Assembly (NCBI GenBank): GCA_041656175.1
Contig: JBBAEA010000038.1
Span: 1 to 25,806, forward strand
Direction: 5' to 3'
DNA from: JBBAEA01 sp041656175
Lineage (GTDB): Bacteria; Myxococcota_A; Bradymonadia; UBA4248
DNA length: 25,806 nucleotides
Both the position numbers and the translations under genes were made by a program. This document shows positions 1 to 7,107 of the stretch, piece by piece; the stretch's first letter is position 1; each line of letters begins with the position of its first letter. The notes beneath the pieces were generated by a model. That model was not told where the DNA came from and ran no database searches. It was given only the letters and a program-made list of their open reading frames with translations.

Positions 1-201
1 TGTGTTTTCGTGTTTTTCGTGGTTCAAAATTTAATGCACGAAAGGCAAGTAAGATTATAACAAATCAAGTAGGGTCTGTAAGAATAAAAAGAATTTTTCG
101 TGTGTTTTCGTGTTTTTCGTGGTTCATAATTTAAAGACACAAAAGGCACGAAAGATTATAACAAGTCAAGTCAGTACTGTAAGAATAAAAAGAATTTTTC
201 G
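1..201. repeat. Two tandem copies of a 100-bp TTTTCGTG-rich repeat
   Basis: Copy 1 is 1-100 and copy 2 is 101-201; both begin TGTGTTTTCGTGTTTTTCGT and end GAATTTTTCG. Copies differ by scattered substitutions and one inserted base. A third partial start (TGGTTCAT) follows at 202. The unit combines TTTTCGTG stretches with CACGAAAG, which is partly inverted and could fold back. It lies just upstream of the atp promoter. No coding potential is seen in 1-259. Function unknown. Confidence 0.85.
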
Positions 202-259
202 TGGTTCATCATTTTTTCCATCAATAACGTCTTTTTTTACCACGAAAATCCGTCTACCC

Positions 260-289
260 TTGATTTTTGCCCAAAGATCGCGTTAATAC
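260..289 (+). promoter_or_regulatory. Putative sigma70-type promoter of the atp Fo genes
   Basis: TTGATT (260-265), an 18-base spacer and TAATAC (284-289) resemble -35 and -10 boxes. They lie about 50 bases before the ATG chosen for the first gene (342). If real, the promoter excludes the upstream in-frame TTG at 267 as the start. Consensus match only. Confidence 0.4.
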
Positions 290-341
290 TGCAACGCCGC
301 AGGCGCGTGGTCGGCGAGCTGTATCTTATTTGACAAAGCCA

Positions 342-689
342 ATGCAAGATGAAAAGCTAGATAACGCGGCGTTTTCGCAGAACAGCGATGAGACGCTGAT
401 CGAAGAAGAGAAGCCTCCAAAAGCGGAAGTAGCTGCGCAAAACTTTCAGAGTGCGGACGAAAACGAAAAAGAGCCCGATCTCAAGCAAAGCATAGCGATG
501 AGCGCGAAGATGGGGTCCTTTGGTTTATTCTTTGCTTTTGCGTGCATTATCGGTTTTGTCATCGGGCGTTGGCTTGATAAGCAATTTGGCATATACCCGT
601 GGTTAACTATATTTCTCACCCTTTGTGGCGTTATCGCTTCAGTTATAGAATTTGTCAAAATAGTGCAAAAGGCGAGGCGCCTATCTTAG
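342..689 (+). CDS. atpZ: AtpZ/AtpI-like F0F1 ATPase accessory membrane protein
   Basis: A small protein (115 aa from ATG 342). The first ~55 residues are acidic, polar and low in complexity. Two membrane helices follow, with the AtpZ-type pattern GRWLDKQFGIYPWLTIFLT between them: a glycine-rich helix, LD..FG..PW, a second helix, then a basic end. This family ('ATPase_gene1') accompanies Fo genes and is linked to c-ring assembly or to a divalent-cation function together with AtpI. The frame is open upstream to a TTG at 267, but that start overlaps the putative promoter, so ATG 342 is preferred; neither has a good Shine-Dalgarno sequence. The stop is 13 bases before the atpI-like gene, consistent with one operon. 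Confidence 0.75.
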   Translation: MQDEKLDNAAFSQNSDETLIEEEKPPKAEVAAQNFQSADENEKEPDLKQSIAMSAKMGSFGLFFAFACIIGFVIGRWLDKQFGIYPWLTIFLTLCGVIASVIEFVKIVQKARRLS

Positions 690-702
690 GCTAGGTGCAG
701 AG

Positions 703-1125
703 ATGCTTGATTTGGCTTTAATAAAAAAGTCGGCAATAGCCGCGTCAATATTTGCCTTGCTGATTATTGCAGCAGCGCTAATTCTCAACACAAGTTTTAT
801 GTTTATGTTGGGAGTCGCCGTCGGTGCTTTTCTCAGTATCGGGCTCTTTTTGCTATTCACGCGCCTTAACCTGCGATATTGGCAAAACCACAAGAACGCC
901 AAAGAGGAAATCTCTATTGGACCCATACTTTTTCTATCCTTTTTTAAAATCATACTGCTCGGTGCGCTACTATTCGCGCTGGTCTATTTCGCGCGCATTG
1001 ACCCACTCGGGCTAGTTTTTGGCGTTTCGACTTTTTATATTTCCTTGGCTTTTGTGCCAATTTTTTCTAAACCAAGAAGCGCAGGGGAGGGGGAAGATCT
1101 CGGGGAGCAAGAACCTGAGCCGTAG
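703..1125 (+). CDS. atpI: ATP synthase subunit I (AtpI-like)
   Basis: 140 aa with four predicted membrane segments: about residues 10-29, 31-51, 76-98 and 102-122. A conserved-looking polar turn NLRYWQNHK lies between helices 2 and 3, and the C-terminal tail is acidic and proline-rich. Size, topology and position directly before atpB match the AtpI/UncI family, the poorly conserved fourth-helix protein thought to help assemble the c-ring. A weak AGAG precedes the ATG. Sequence similarity in this family is low, so the call leans on synteny. The 95-base gap to atpB shows no clear terminator. Confidence 0.7.
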   Translation: MLDLALIKKSAIAASIFALLIIAAALILNTSFMFMLGVAVGAFLSIGLFLLFTRLNLRYWQNHKNAKEEISIGPILFLSFFKIILLGALLFALVYFARIDPLGLVFGVSTFYISLAFVPIFSKPRSAGEGEDLGEQEPEP

Positions 1126-1220
1126 CGCTTAAAAATTGGCCGTGTGCATTCAATGTTTTTGTGCTTTACTTGCTTTTGGGGGCTTATTGTTGAACTTTAT
1201 TAATTAACTGGGCTTTTAAT

Positions 1221-2000
1221 ATGAATTTTATACCATCGCTTGCCAGTTCATCTGAAATTAGCGGCGTCGTAGAACTCATACCAGGCATAGACAGCTGGTA
1301 CAAAGACATTGGTGCGTGGGGCTTTACTCTCATGAAGTCCGCGCCAGTTAGCTTCCTGCACGTAGTAACGACGTTAATTTCGCTGACCTTGGTCTTTTTT
1401 CTCATTTCGCGCACCTTCCACAAGTTTAAACCCACGCCTGACGCGAAACTAACGGCGAGGACTTTTTTTGAGCTCATACTTGATGCGATAATGAATTTGT
1501 TGATTGAGCAGCTGGGTAGTAAGGAGAAGGCCAAAAAATACCTTCCCCTTATTGCGGCTCTTGCGATATTCATATTATTTAACAACGTTTTCGCGCTAAT
1601 CCCAGGCTTTGGCCCACCCACGGACAACCTCAACACCAACGTCGGCATGGCGCTCATTGTCTTTTTTGTTTCCAACATCGCAGGCATACGCGAGCATGGC
1701 TTTTTTAACTACATGGCTCAATTCTTTGGCCCCGTGCGCAAATGGTACGCACTCCCCCTCATGATTCTCATGTTCCCCATCGAAATTATCGGCCAGCTCG
1801 CTCGCCCGCTCTCACTCTCCATTCGACTCATGGGCAACATGTTCGGCGACCACGCGACCGTCGCGGTACTCGCCACCCTATTCGCCATCGCCCTACCCGC
1901 AGTCATGATGTTCCTAGGCGTCGTTGTCGTACTTATCCAAACGATCGTCTTTTGCATACTATCGGTTGTTTATATTTCGATGGCAGTGTCCCATCATTAA
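1221..2000 (+). CDS. atpB: ATP synthase Fo subunit a (AtpB)
   Basis: 259 aa, a usual length for subunit a, the stator half-channel for ion flow against the c-ring in the cytoplasmic membrane. The diagnostic helix is RPLSLSIRLMGNMFGDH (about 195-211), with the essential arginine at Arg202 (E. coli Arg210 equivalent) followed by the conserved GN. Other family marks are the NN..ALIPGF..PT loop (121-134) and several hydrophobic helices. No convincing Shine-Dalgarno precedes ATG 1221. The gene is followed at 30 bases by atpE. No atpF/H/A/G/D/C follow, so Fo and F1 are separate loci in this genome or the rest lies elsewhere. Codon use shifts toward C-rich codons in the last third. Confidence 0.95.
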   Translation: MNFIPSLASSSEISGVVELIPGIDSWYKDIGAWGFTLMKSAPVSFLHVVTTLISLTLVFFLISRTFHKFKPTPDAKLTARTFFELILDAIMNLLIEQLGSKEKAKKYLPLIAALAIFILFNNVFALIPGFGPPTDNLNTNVGMALIVFFVSNIAGIREHGFFNYMAQFFGPVRKWYALPLMILMFPIEIIGQLARPLSLSIRLMGNMFGDHATVAVLATLFAIALPAVMMFLGVVVVLIQTIVFCILSVVYISMAVSHH

Positions 2001-2029
2001 TTCGGCGCAAGCCCTACATTGGAGTTAAC

Positions 2030-2365
2030 ATGTCAATTCCCAAGAAAATTGCACTTTTCGCCATAAGCACCTTCACGCTTCTGTGCTGCTTTGTCCCCTT
2101 CGCTTTCGCCCAGGAAGCCCTTGAAGCCGCGGCACAAGGCGACATTCACCCCGCACGCTACATTGCCGCAGCCTTCGCTATCGGTATCGCAGCGCTTGGC
2201 GGTAGCATCGGACAAGGACGCGCAGCCGCTGGCGCCCTCGAAGGAATCGCCCGCAACCCTGGCGCATACAACAAAATCTTTATGCCAATGATTATTGGCC
2301 TTGCCCTCATCGAATCCCTCGTCATTTACGGACTTTTGATCGCTTTATTGTCCATTTTTGCTTAA
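2030..2365 (+). CDS. atpE: ATP synthase Fo subunit c (AtpE) with an N-terminal signal-like extension
   Basis: 111 aa from ATG 2030, which has a good Shine-Dalgarno (GGAG, 2021-2024). The first ~27 residues look like a cleavable signal peptide (KK, hydrophobic core, then AFA|QE), leaving a mature hairpin of ~84 aa. Helix 1 carries the glycine/alanine-rich GGSIGQGRAAAGALEG and the loop ARNP. Helix 2 carries the ion-binding carboxylate in LIESLVIYGLL. Gln62, Glu95, Ser96 and Tyr100 align with the coordinating residues of Na+-binding c-rings (Ilyobacter Gln32, Glu65, Ser66, Tyr70), while the Thr67 position is Leu. Coupling ion is therefore ambiguous. Last gene of the Fo cluster. Confidence 0.93.
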   Translation: MSIPKKIALFAISTFTLLCCFVPFAFAQEALEAAAQGDIHPARYIAAAFAIGIAALGGSIGQGRAAAGALEGIARNPGAYNKIFMPMIIGLALIESLVIYGLLIALLSIFA

Positions 2366-2408
2366 TTTTTATTCGGCATTGACCAATATTTCGATGTCTT
2401 TTTTGGCT

Positions 2409-2551
2409 GGGGGGCATAGCCCCCCTACGCGTAAGCTTCCCTCAAAATAAGCTAAAAGCCGCAACGCTGTGCATTGTTTTCGCTAAACGCTCAAACACCG
2501 CACAGCTTGCGGCTTTAAGCTTCTTTATCGGGCGATCTTACGCTACCCCCC
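2409..2551 (+). repeat. 143-bp covarying palindromic element, copy A
   Basis: Starts with a G6-CATAG-C6 hairpin (2409-2425). Then comes a long imperfect hairpin: outer stem GCGTAAG (2429-2435) with CTTACGC (2537-2543), middle stem 2449-2472 with 2500-2522, including GCTGTGC/GCACAGC. It ends in C6 (2546-2551). The loop contains CGCTAAAC. Length and architecture equal copies B (11914-12056) and C (12412-12553, inverted), yet the stem sequences differ in a paired way. A T-run (2400-2404) precedes it, as in the other copies. It lies 44 bases after atpE. Confidence 0.8.
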
Positions 2552-2630
2552 ACATTACCCCGACTTTGTCTGTAGAGCCCAGCAAAGCCACTAACTACGT
2601 AGAACTCGCCAAAAACAGGGCACTACACGA

Positions 2631-2733
2631 GACTCTGATTAATGCAAAACTGTAGGGGGCAGCTTTCAAAGCTGCCCTTAATTAAAACTACAAAACTCAG
2701 GCGAGTTTTCAAAATAAAGTCAATAAAATCAAT
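2631..2733 (-). repeat. Dispersed ~100-bp repeat family 2, copy a (inverted)
   Basis: Read on the minus strand it begins ATTGATTTTATTGACTTTAT and continues with AAAACTCGCCT, as in the copies at 10076-10178 and 16749-16843. It ends GTTTTGCATTAATCAGAG. The centre is a perfect inverted repeat GGGCAGCTTT-C-AAAGCTGCCC (2657-2677). No coding capacity is evident. Confidence 0.75.
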
Positions 2734-2788
2734 AGGCTCCACACAAAAGCTAGCGGAGCGTATTTCAATTTCAAAAAACAATGAGGGT

Positions 2789-2920
2789 TTCTTAGCAAGT
2801 TTGATGCGGATTTTAGGAAGCAAAGAAAAAATACGCTTTTCTTAGCAATTTTGAGCCTAGTTCTAGAAAATAAGAATCAGAGAAGAATAAGAAAACAAAA
2901 ACATCTTTTCGTTGGCGCCT
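2789..2920 (+). repeat. A-rich repeat family 3, two degenerate units
   Basis: CTTAGCAATTTTGAGCCTAG then TTCTAG (2841-2866) is identical to 16981-17006. A diverged unit (TTCTTAGCAAGTTTGATGCG) precedes it at about 2790. The units are separated by A/G-rich stretches. It sits beside a family 2 repeat, the same pairing as at 16749-17159. Confidence 0.65.
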
Positions 2921-2942
2921 TTCAACACAATTAACATTATCA

Positions 2943-2971
2943 TTGACTTTTACCGCAGATTTCGTTATTCA
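2943..2971 (+). promoter_or_regulatory. Putative promoter of tRNA-Pro
   Basis: TTGACT (2943-2948), a 17-base spacer and TATTCA (2966-2971), 10 bases upstream of the mature tRNA 5' end. The -35 box is strong and the -10 box is weak. The TGA stop of the minus-strand CcmF-like gene (2969-2971) falls inside the -10 box. Confidence 0.45.
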
Positions 2972-4810
2972 GCTCTCCATTCGGGGCGTAGCGCAGCCTG
3001 GTAGCGCGTCTGCTTCGGGAGCAGAAGGTCGGAGGTTCAAATCCTCTCGTCCCGATTTCCAAAGCGCTTTCTTAAGAAAGCGCTTTTTTTTATGCGGAAA
3101 ATAGTACAATAACGCAAAGACCACAGCACATATCTGTAGTGGCATGCGCCAAGGCTCTGTACGGCGCTCTACGAATAATCCACGAATGGCGTGGTATTCC
3201 AACACACGAAAGCGTTGGTTTGCACGAAAACCGTATAAAACTGCGCTTTCTGCCCACAACAGCTTCCCAGCACCCATCTCAAAGTCTAAGCAAAGACGCT
3301 TCGTGCCCACGTTGATGTGAGCGCGTAACGAGCTAAGTTCAGCCTTAGAGCGCACGCTTATCCCTTGCAAGCTCATGCCATCATCTGTCTCTGAGAGCGC
3401 TAGCCACAAGCGCTCACTCGTTATGGTAGCAGAACTTAGTGACAAAAATAGTACTAAGCATGCCAAAACAACGATGCGCACTACCGATAAGAAACGCGAC
3501 GCCTCGTATTTTAGCGCATATGCCGCGTAAGTGATGAGCCAAATTACCCCCAAAACAAAACCGAAGTAGCCCAAAAATCGCGCAGAAAGCTGCTCCGCAA
3601 GGTACTGCCCAAATATGCCCGCGTAGAGCAAAACAGCGTAACTAAAGCTCAAAATACTAAGCATGATGCATATGATGCGGAAGCCAGCTTGCGCCTTTTG
3701 CCGACTACAGCATTGCCTCGGCTCCTGCTTTATTTCAGCCATTTTAACATACGCGGTAATAACGCTAATAACTCCCAAAAACCACGCTACCGCCCACAAG
3801 TAAAGGGACATATCGTTAGCCCCATAACTGTGAACTCCCCACAACAAGCCCCCGCGAACCCATAAATTTTGTGCGAAAACTGAAGAAATAAGTAGAACTA
3901 TAACGAGTAAATCAAAGAAATAATAAAATAAAGCAAAGTTTTTACTCTCTTTTTTCGAGTTTTTGCTTAAATCAAAAAACGCTTTCGATTTGATCCCGCC
4001 ATACGCTGTCTTCCGCAACAAAGCAAAGTAAAGGCTTATGGCTAAAATAAGACAAAGGCTAGCTAAGCTCAATCTTTCAATGGCGTCCCAGCGCCAGAGC
4101 GCGCCCCAGCCAGGACTGTCTGCGGCCCAGAGCATGCCGAGGAAAATGCAGCCTAGCCACGAAAAAATCGCCAATTTAAAGTGTGCAAAAGCGTTTAAAA
4201 CTTGCAGCTCATTCTTTCTTGGACTGCGTTCTCTGAGCAGAAAGTAGCCCGCCAACAGCGTTGCTGCTTTGGCTGTCGCCGAAAAAAAAATATGTCCCAA
4301 ACTCAGGGGGTGGCGCAGCGGGTAGACGAGCTCTTTGCCTAGTCCAGAATGCCCCAGCGCGCAAACACTTATGGCGCCAATAAGGATGCTCAATCCGTAG
4401 AGCAGAAGGGGAAGGTAGCTAAAGAACTGTGCACTAAAATCAGTCTTTTCGCTTGGTCGACGAGGGTAAGTTCGGCGAAACTCAAACTTCTCTACGCGAA
4501 CTTTACGCAAAATGCAGGGCTGCCGCTTCCAAAGCAGGCTAGCTGCATACAAAGCGCACAAAATATTCGCCTCTGCGGCGAGGTAACCGCTTGGGCTGCG
4601 GAAAGCTGAAATAAGCCCTAAATATAGTTTTTGGTAAAAAAAGGCGATATTTTGGCTTGGATACGAAAAAATAAACGCCAAAATAATAAAAATCTCAATG
4701 AAGATGCAGCTCACAATCATAAGCTGCAAACTTCGTCGAGATCGTGAAAATAGTGGAACGATGAATAAAATGCAGATTAAAGAGACGACGACTAACAGTG
4801 CACTTTGCAT
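2969..4810 (-). CDS. CcmF/CcsA-like membrane protein (cytochrome c heme lyase family), divergent, with an aberrant tail
   Basis: 613 aa, largely hydrophobic with about 13-15 membrane segments. Family marks of the heme-handling CcmF superfamily: a tryptophan-rich loop GWGALWRWDAIE (234-245), corresponding to the WWD motif but with fewer tryptophans; RHPLSLGH with His167; and GGLLWGVHSYG with His327, matching the SVHSF-type heme-ligand region. CcmF uses these to hold heme while it is ligated to apocytochrome c on the periplasmic side. Start ATG 4810 is 10 bases after the kinase stop, suggesting an operon; no Shine-Dalgarno is clear. The last ~28 residues (from SGREDLNLRPS) come from the antisense of tRNA-Pro and the residues before from its terminator, so the native end has probably been lost. 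No other ccm genes are nearby, so function is uncertain. Confidence 0.7.
   Translation of the reverse strand: MQSALLVVVSLICILFIVPLFSRSRRSLQLMIVSCIFIEIFIILAFIFSYPSQNIAFFYQKLYLGLISAFRSPSGYLAAEANILCALYAASLLWKRQPCILRKVRVEKFEFRRTYPRRPSEKTDFSAQFFSYLPLLLYGLSILIGAISVCALGHSGLGKELVYPLRHPLSLGHIFFSATAKAATLLAGYFLLRERSPRKNELQVLNAFAHFKLAIFSWLGCIFLGMLWAADSPGWGALWRWDAIERLSLASLCLILAISLYFALLRKTAYGGIKSKAFFDLSKNSKKESKNFALFYYFFDLLVIVLLISSVFAQNLWVRGGLLWGVHSYGANDMSLYLWAVAWFLGVISVITAYVKMAEIKQEPRQCCSRQKAQAGFRIICIMLSILSFSYAVLLYAGIFGQYLAEQLSARFLGYFGFVLGVIWLITYAAYALKYEASRFLSVVRIVVLACLVLFLSLSSATITSERLWLALSETDDGMSLQGISVRSKAELSSLRAHINVGTKRLCLDFEMGAGKLLWAESAVLYGFRANQRFRVLEYHAIRGLFVERRTEPWRMPLQICAVVFALLYYFPHKKKRFLKKALWKSGREDLNLRPSAPEADALPGCATPRMES
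2982..3055 (+). tRNA. tRNA-Pro (anticodon CGG)
   Basis: 74 nt without an encoded CCA. Acceptor CGGGGCG pairs with CGTCCCG (one G-U), with discriminator A at 3055. The D arm has GCGC/GCGC around AGCCTGGTA, the anticodon arm is TCTGC-TTCGGGA-GCAGA (anticodon CGG), and the T arm is GGAGG-TTCAAAT-CCTCT. It reads proline CCG codons. A strong intrinsic terminator follows at 3061. The opposite strand is covered by the end of a long reading frame. Confidence 0.96.
3061..3091 (+). terminator. Intrinsic terminator of tRNA-Pro
   Basis: The 26-nt perfect palindrome at 3061-3086 (arms AAAGCGCTTTC and GAAAGCGCTTT, loop TTAA) continues into a T-run (3084-3091). Read on the minus strand, the same bases encode part of the C-terminal tail of the CcmF-like protein. 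Confidence 0.9.
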
Positions 4811-4820
4811 CTACTATGCG

Positions 4821-6890
4821 CTACTGCCATGCATCGGTGGTAAAATTGTAGTTCACCGTAACGCCTGATCCAGACTTCACTTTCACCTTTTTGGAGACAC
4901 GTTTTTGTTTGGGGAGGAACGTGAGCTCTACGGTATGCGAGCCAGAGCTAACCTCGTGGTTAACGATAGGCGTGTTACCAACGCGCTTGCCATCGATGCT
5001 CACTGTAGCCCAAGGCGTGGCCTTTACCGAAATGGTAGACTTGCCAGCGGGGGCAGCAGTGGTTTTCGTACCTGTCGCTCTGGGTCTTTGCGCTTGTGGA
5101 CGCGGTTGGGCGGGCGCACGCGGCGGCGGCGCAACGCGCACGGGTTCTGGTGTTTTGGAGAGCGAAAGCAGAACTTCCTCGGAGCCAGCCTTCGTTGGTG
5201 TATGAAAACGCAGCTCCTTAGTGTTTCGGCTCTCGTCCACAAGCTCAATGCTAATAATCTGATTCAGCGGCATATTCTCTAGAACAACCGGGCTCTTGCC
5301 CTTATCTTCCCCGTTAACAAAGACCGTGATTTGTTCAGGCTTTGTGTTGATCTGCACTTTGCTCTGCTCCGCCTTCTTCCGGTCGACAGAGGCTGTACTG
5401 CTCAGTTCAGCGATCACGTCGGTAGATAAAGACAATAGCGTGCGCTCGATTTTAAGCGGTTCGTGGCCATCGAGCTCAAATTCGATAGTGACGTTATCGC
5501 CAAGTTTGGCCTGTTGCTGAGGAATGGGGGTTTTCGTGTCAAGCATTTCGCCATTCACCTTAACACTAGCCCCCGAAGGAATAGATTTTATAGTAATGCT
5601 CGCCGCTGGCGCTACAAACTCCATCGCCTCGTCCTCGGCGCTCGAGCCCCCAAAAATCGAAATCATGATAAAAATGAGGGAGAGCAAGAAGAGTATGCCC
5701 GAAGTCACGAGAAAACCCCAAGGTGTTCTCGCTTTCACTTGACCCTGAGAATATGCGTCTACCGGTGGCGGTGCAAATTGCGATACAGGAGCAACTGGCG
5801 CAGAGATGCTGGGAAATGGAGCATTCGCCACAGGCGGATAGCCTGGGTTTTCCGCCATAGGAGCGCCGTAGGGGGACACATTATGTACAGGTTCAAAATT
5901 TCCAGCTTCATTCATTCGATACAGTCCTTGTGCGGGTTGGTAGTCGGGAATGTCAGAGGGGCTACGCCCTTGTTGACCTGTAAGTGCAGCGACATACATT
6001 CCTAGCTGTTGATCACTCCCATCACCATGCCACTTCAGATAATTTTCAAGCGTCTCGGCGAGCATCCCGCAGGTGGCATATCGCTCATCGACAACGCGAT
6101 TGAGCGTCTTCATGACAATATCACCAAGCTCGCGGGGAATATTGGGATCAACGTCGCTGGGATGGATAATGGTGGCCTTGAGAACCTTAGAAAGAATTTC
6201 AAAGTCGCTAGCTGCCTTAAACAGCCTATTACCCGTGAGTAACTCCCAAGTTACTGCTCCGAGCGTAAACATATCACTGCGTCCATCAAGGGCTTTGCCT
6301 CGCGCCTGCTCAGGGCTCATGTAACTGCTCTTGCCCTTAACCGTACCCACTCTCGTTTTGGTAGCGCGGCTAGCCGCCTTAGCGATGCCGAAATCCATGA
6401 GTTTTACGGAACCATCATAAGCAATCATAATATTGTGCGGCGTCGCATCGCGGTGCACAATATTGAGCGGCGTTCCTCGGTCATCAGTGCATTTGTGCGC
6501 ATAATCAAGTGCCTTCGCCGTTTCACACATAATGCGCGCGACCTGACAGGGCGTAAAACGCTTACCGTGCTCCTCGCACGCGTCACTCAAAATCCGAAGG
6601 TCAGTACCATGGATAAACTCCATCGCAATGTACCAATCGGTATTGTGCATACCGACATCAAAAACGCGCACGATGTTGGGGTGCTCAAGACGCCTAGCAA
6701 TATTGCCTTCGTCCTTAAACATCGTCACAAAGCCTTCATCCTCGGTGAATGATGGCAAAATCCGCTTAACCGCTAAATCGCGCTGGTCTGCGTTAGGATC
6801 CGCGAATCGGGCACGGTAAATCTCCGCCATGCCTCCAATCGCTACTACGCCCAACAAGAGGTACTTTCCAAAGGGTTCGGGTTGCTTCAT
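4821..6890 (-). CDS. Membrane Ser/Thr protein kinase with three PEGA-type repeats
   Basis: 689 aa. The N-terminal Hanks-type kinase (~7-285) has a glycine loop GVVAIGGMAEIYRAR, ATP lysine Lys42 (LAVKRIL), Glu61, catalytic IVHRDATPHN (Asp148, Asn153), metal-binding DFG (Asp166-Gly168) and SPEQARGK. All key residues are present. A proline-rich linker leads to one membrane helix (~391-414). Three extracytoplasmic PEGA-like modules follow (~431-495, 511-565, 618-688), with the pattern S.PSGASVKVNGE..DTKTP repeated, and a proline/arginine-rich spacer before the last. This architecture is typical of deltaproteobacterial sensor kinases, whose PEGA modules likely contact envelope polymers. ATG 6890 is chosen because GGAG lies 8 bases upstream; an in-frame TTG precedes it at 6893. 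Co-oriented with the CcmF-like gene 10 bases downstream. Confidence 0.92.
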   Translation of the reverse strand: MKQPEPFGKYLLLGVVAIGGMAEIYRARFADPNADQRDLAVKRILPSFTEDEGFVTMFKDEGNIARRLEHPNIVRVFDVGMHNTDWYIAMEFIHGTDLRILSDACEEHGKRFTPCQVARIMCETAKALDYAHKCTDDRGTPLNIVHRDATPHNIMIAYDGSVKLMDFGIAKAASRATKTRVGTVKGKSSYMSPEQARGKALDGRSDMFTLGAVTWELLTGNRLFKAASDFEILSKVLKATIIHPSDVDPNIPRELGDIVMKTLNRVVDERYATCGMLAETLENYLKWHGDGSDQQLGMYVAALTGQQGRSPSDIPDYQPAQGLYRMNEAGNFEPVHNVSPYGAPMAENPGYPPVANAPFPSISAPVAPVSQFAPPPVDAYSQGQVKARTPWGFLVTSGILFLLSLIFIMISIFGGSSAEDEAMEFVAPAASITIKSIPSGASVKVNGEMLDTKTPIPQQQAKLGDNVTIEFELDGHEPLKIERTLLSLSTDVIAELSSTASVDRKKAEQSKVQINTKPEQITVFVNGEDKGKSPVVLENMPLNQIISIELVDESRNTKELRFHTPTKAGSEEVLLSLSKTPEPVRVAPPPRAPAQPRPQAQRPRATGTKTTAAPAGKSTISVKATPWATVSIDGKRVGNTPIVNHEVSSGSHTVELTFLPKQKRVSKKVKVKSGSGVTVNYNFTTDAWQ

Positions 6891-7029
6891 CAATTACGCT
6901 CCAAAAATCACGCACGGCCTAAAGCCGTCGGCGCACAGCCTAGCATGCAAAAGACGATTCTTCAATATCCCATACTTAGCAAAAGCGCCAATAACCATGC
7001 TCTTGCGTCCCTGTATGCTGTTGATTTTT

Positions 7030-7060
7030 GGGGGCGGGGGTGAAATCTCCCCCCGCGAGC
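7030..7060. repeat. Degenerate half of the 143-bp element (G/C hairpin only)
   Basis: G5-C-G5-TGAAATCT-C6 (7030-7054) followed by GCGAGC resembles the terminal hairpin of the 143-bp elements (compare GGGGGAAGTTTCCCCCTACG at 11914), including the preceding T-run. The long palindrome is missing. It lies between the kinase gene and the AAA+ gene. The rest of 6891-7107 holds only a small hairpin ACGGC-CTAAA-GCCGT (6914-6928). Confidence 0.45.
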
Positions 7061-7107
7061 GAGCCAGCGAAGCGAAGCGCTAAGAAGTGCAGAAAAAATG
7101 CACGCAA

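Noticed and set aside
1..210. Possible CRISPR-like repeats
   Set aside because: Two adjacent 100-bp copies with no spacers between them; this is a plain tandem duplication.
1742..2365. Long frame upstream of the atpE start (207 codons)
   Set aside because: The upstream part lies out of frame inside atpB and has arginine/histidine-rich shadow composition; atpE starts at ATG 2030 with GGAG.
4891..5282. Plus-strand frames opposite the PEGA kinase
   Set aside because: Antisense shadows of the conserved kinase gene; no motifs and no ribosome sites.
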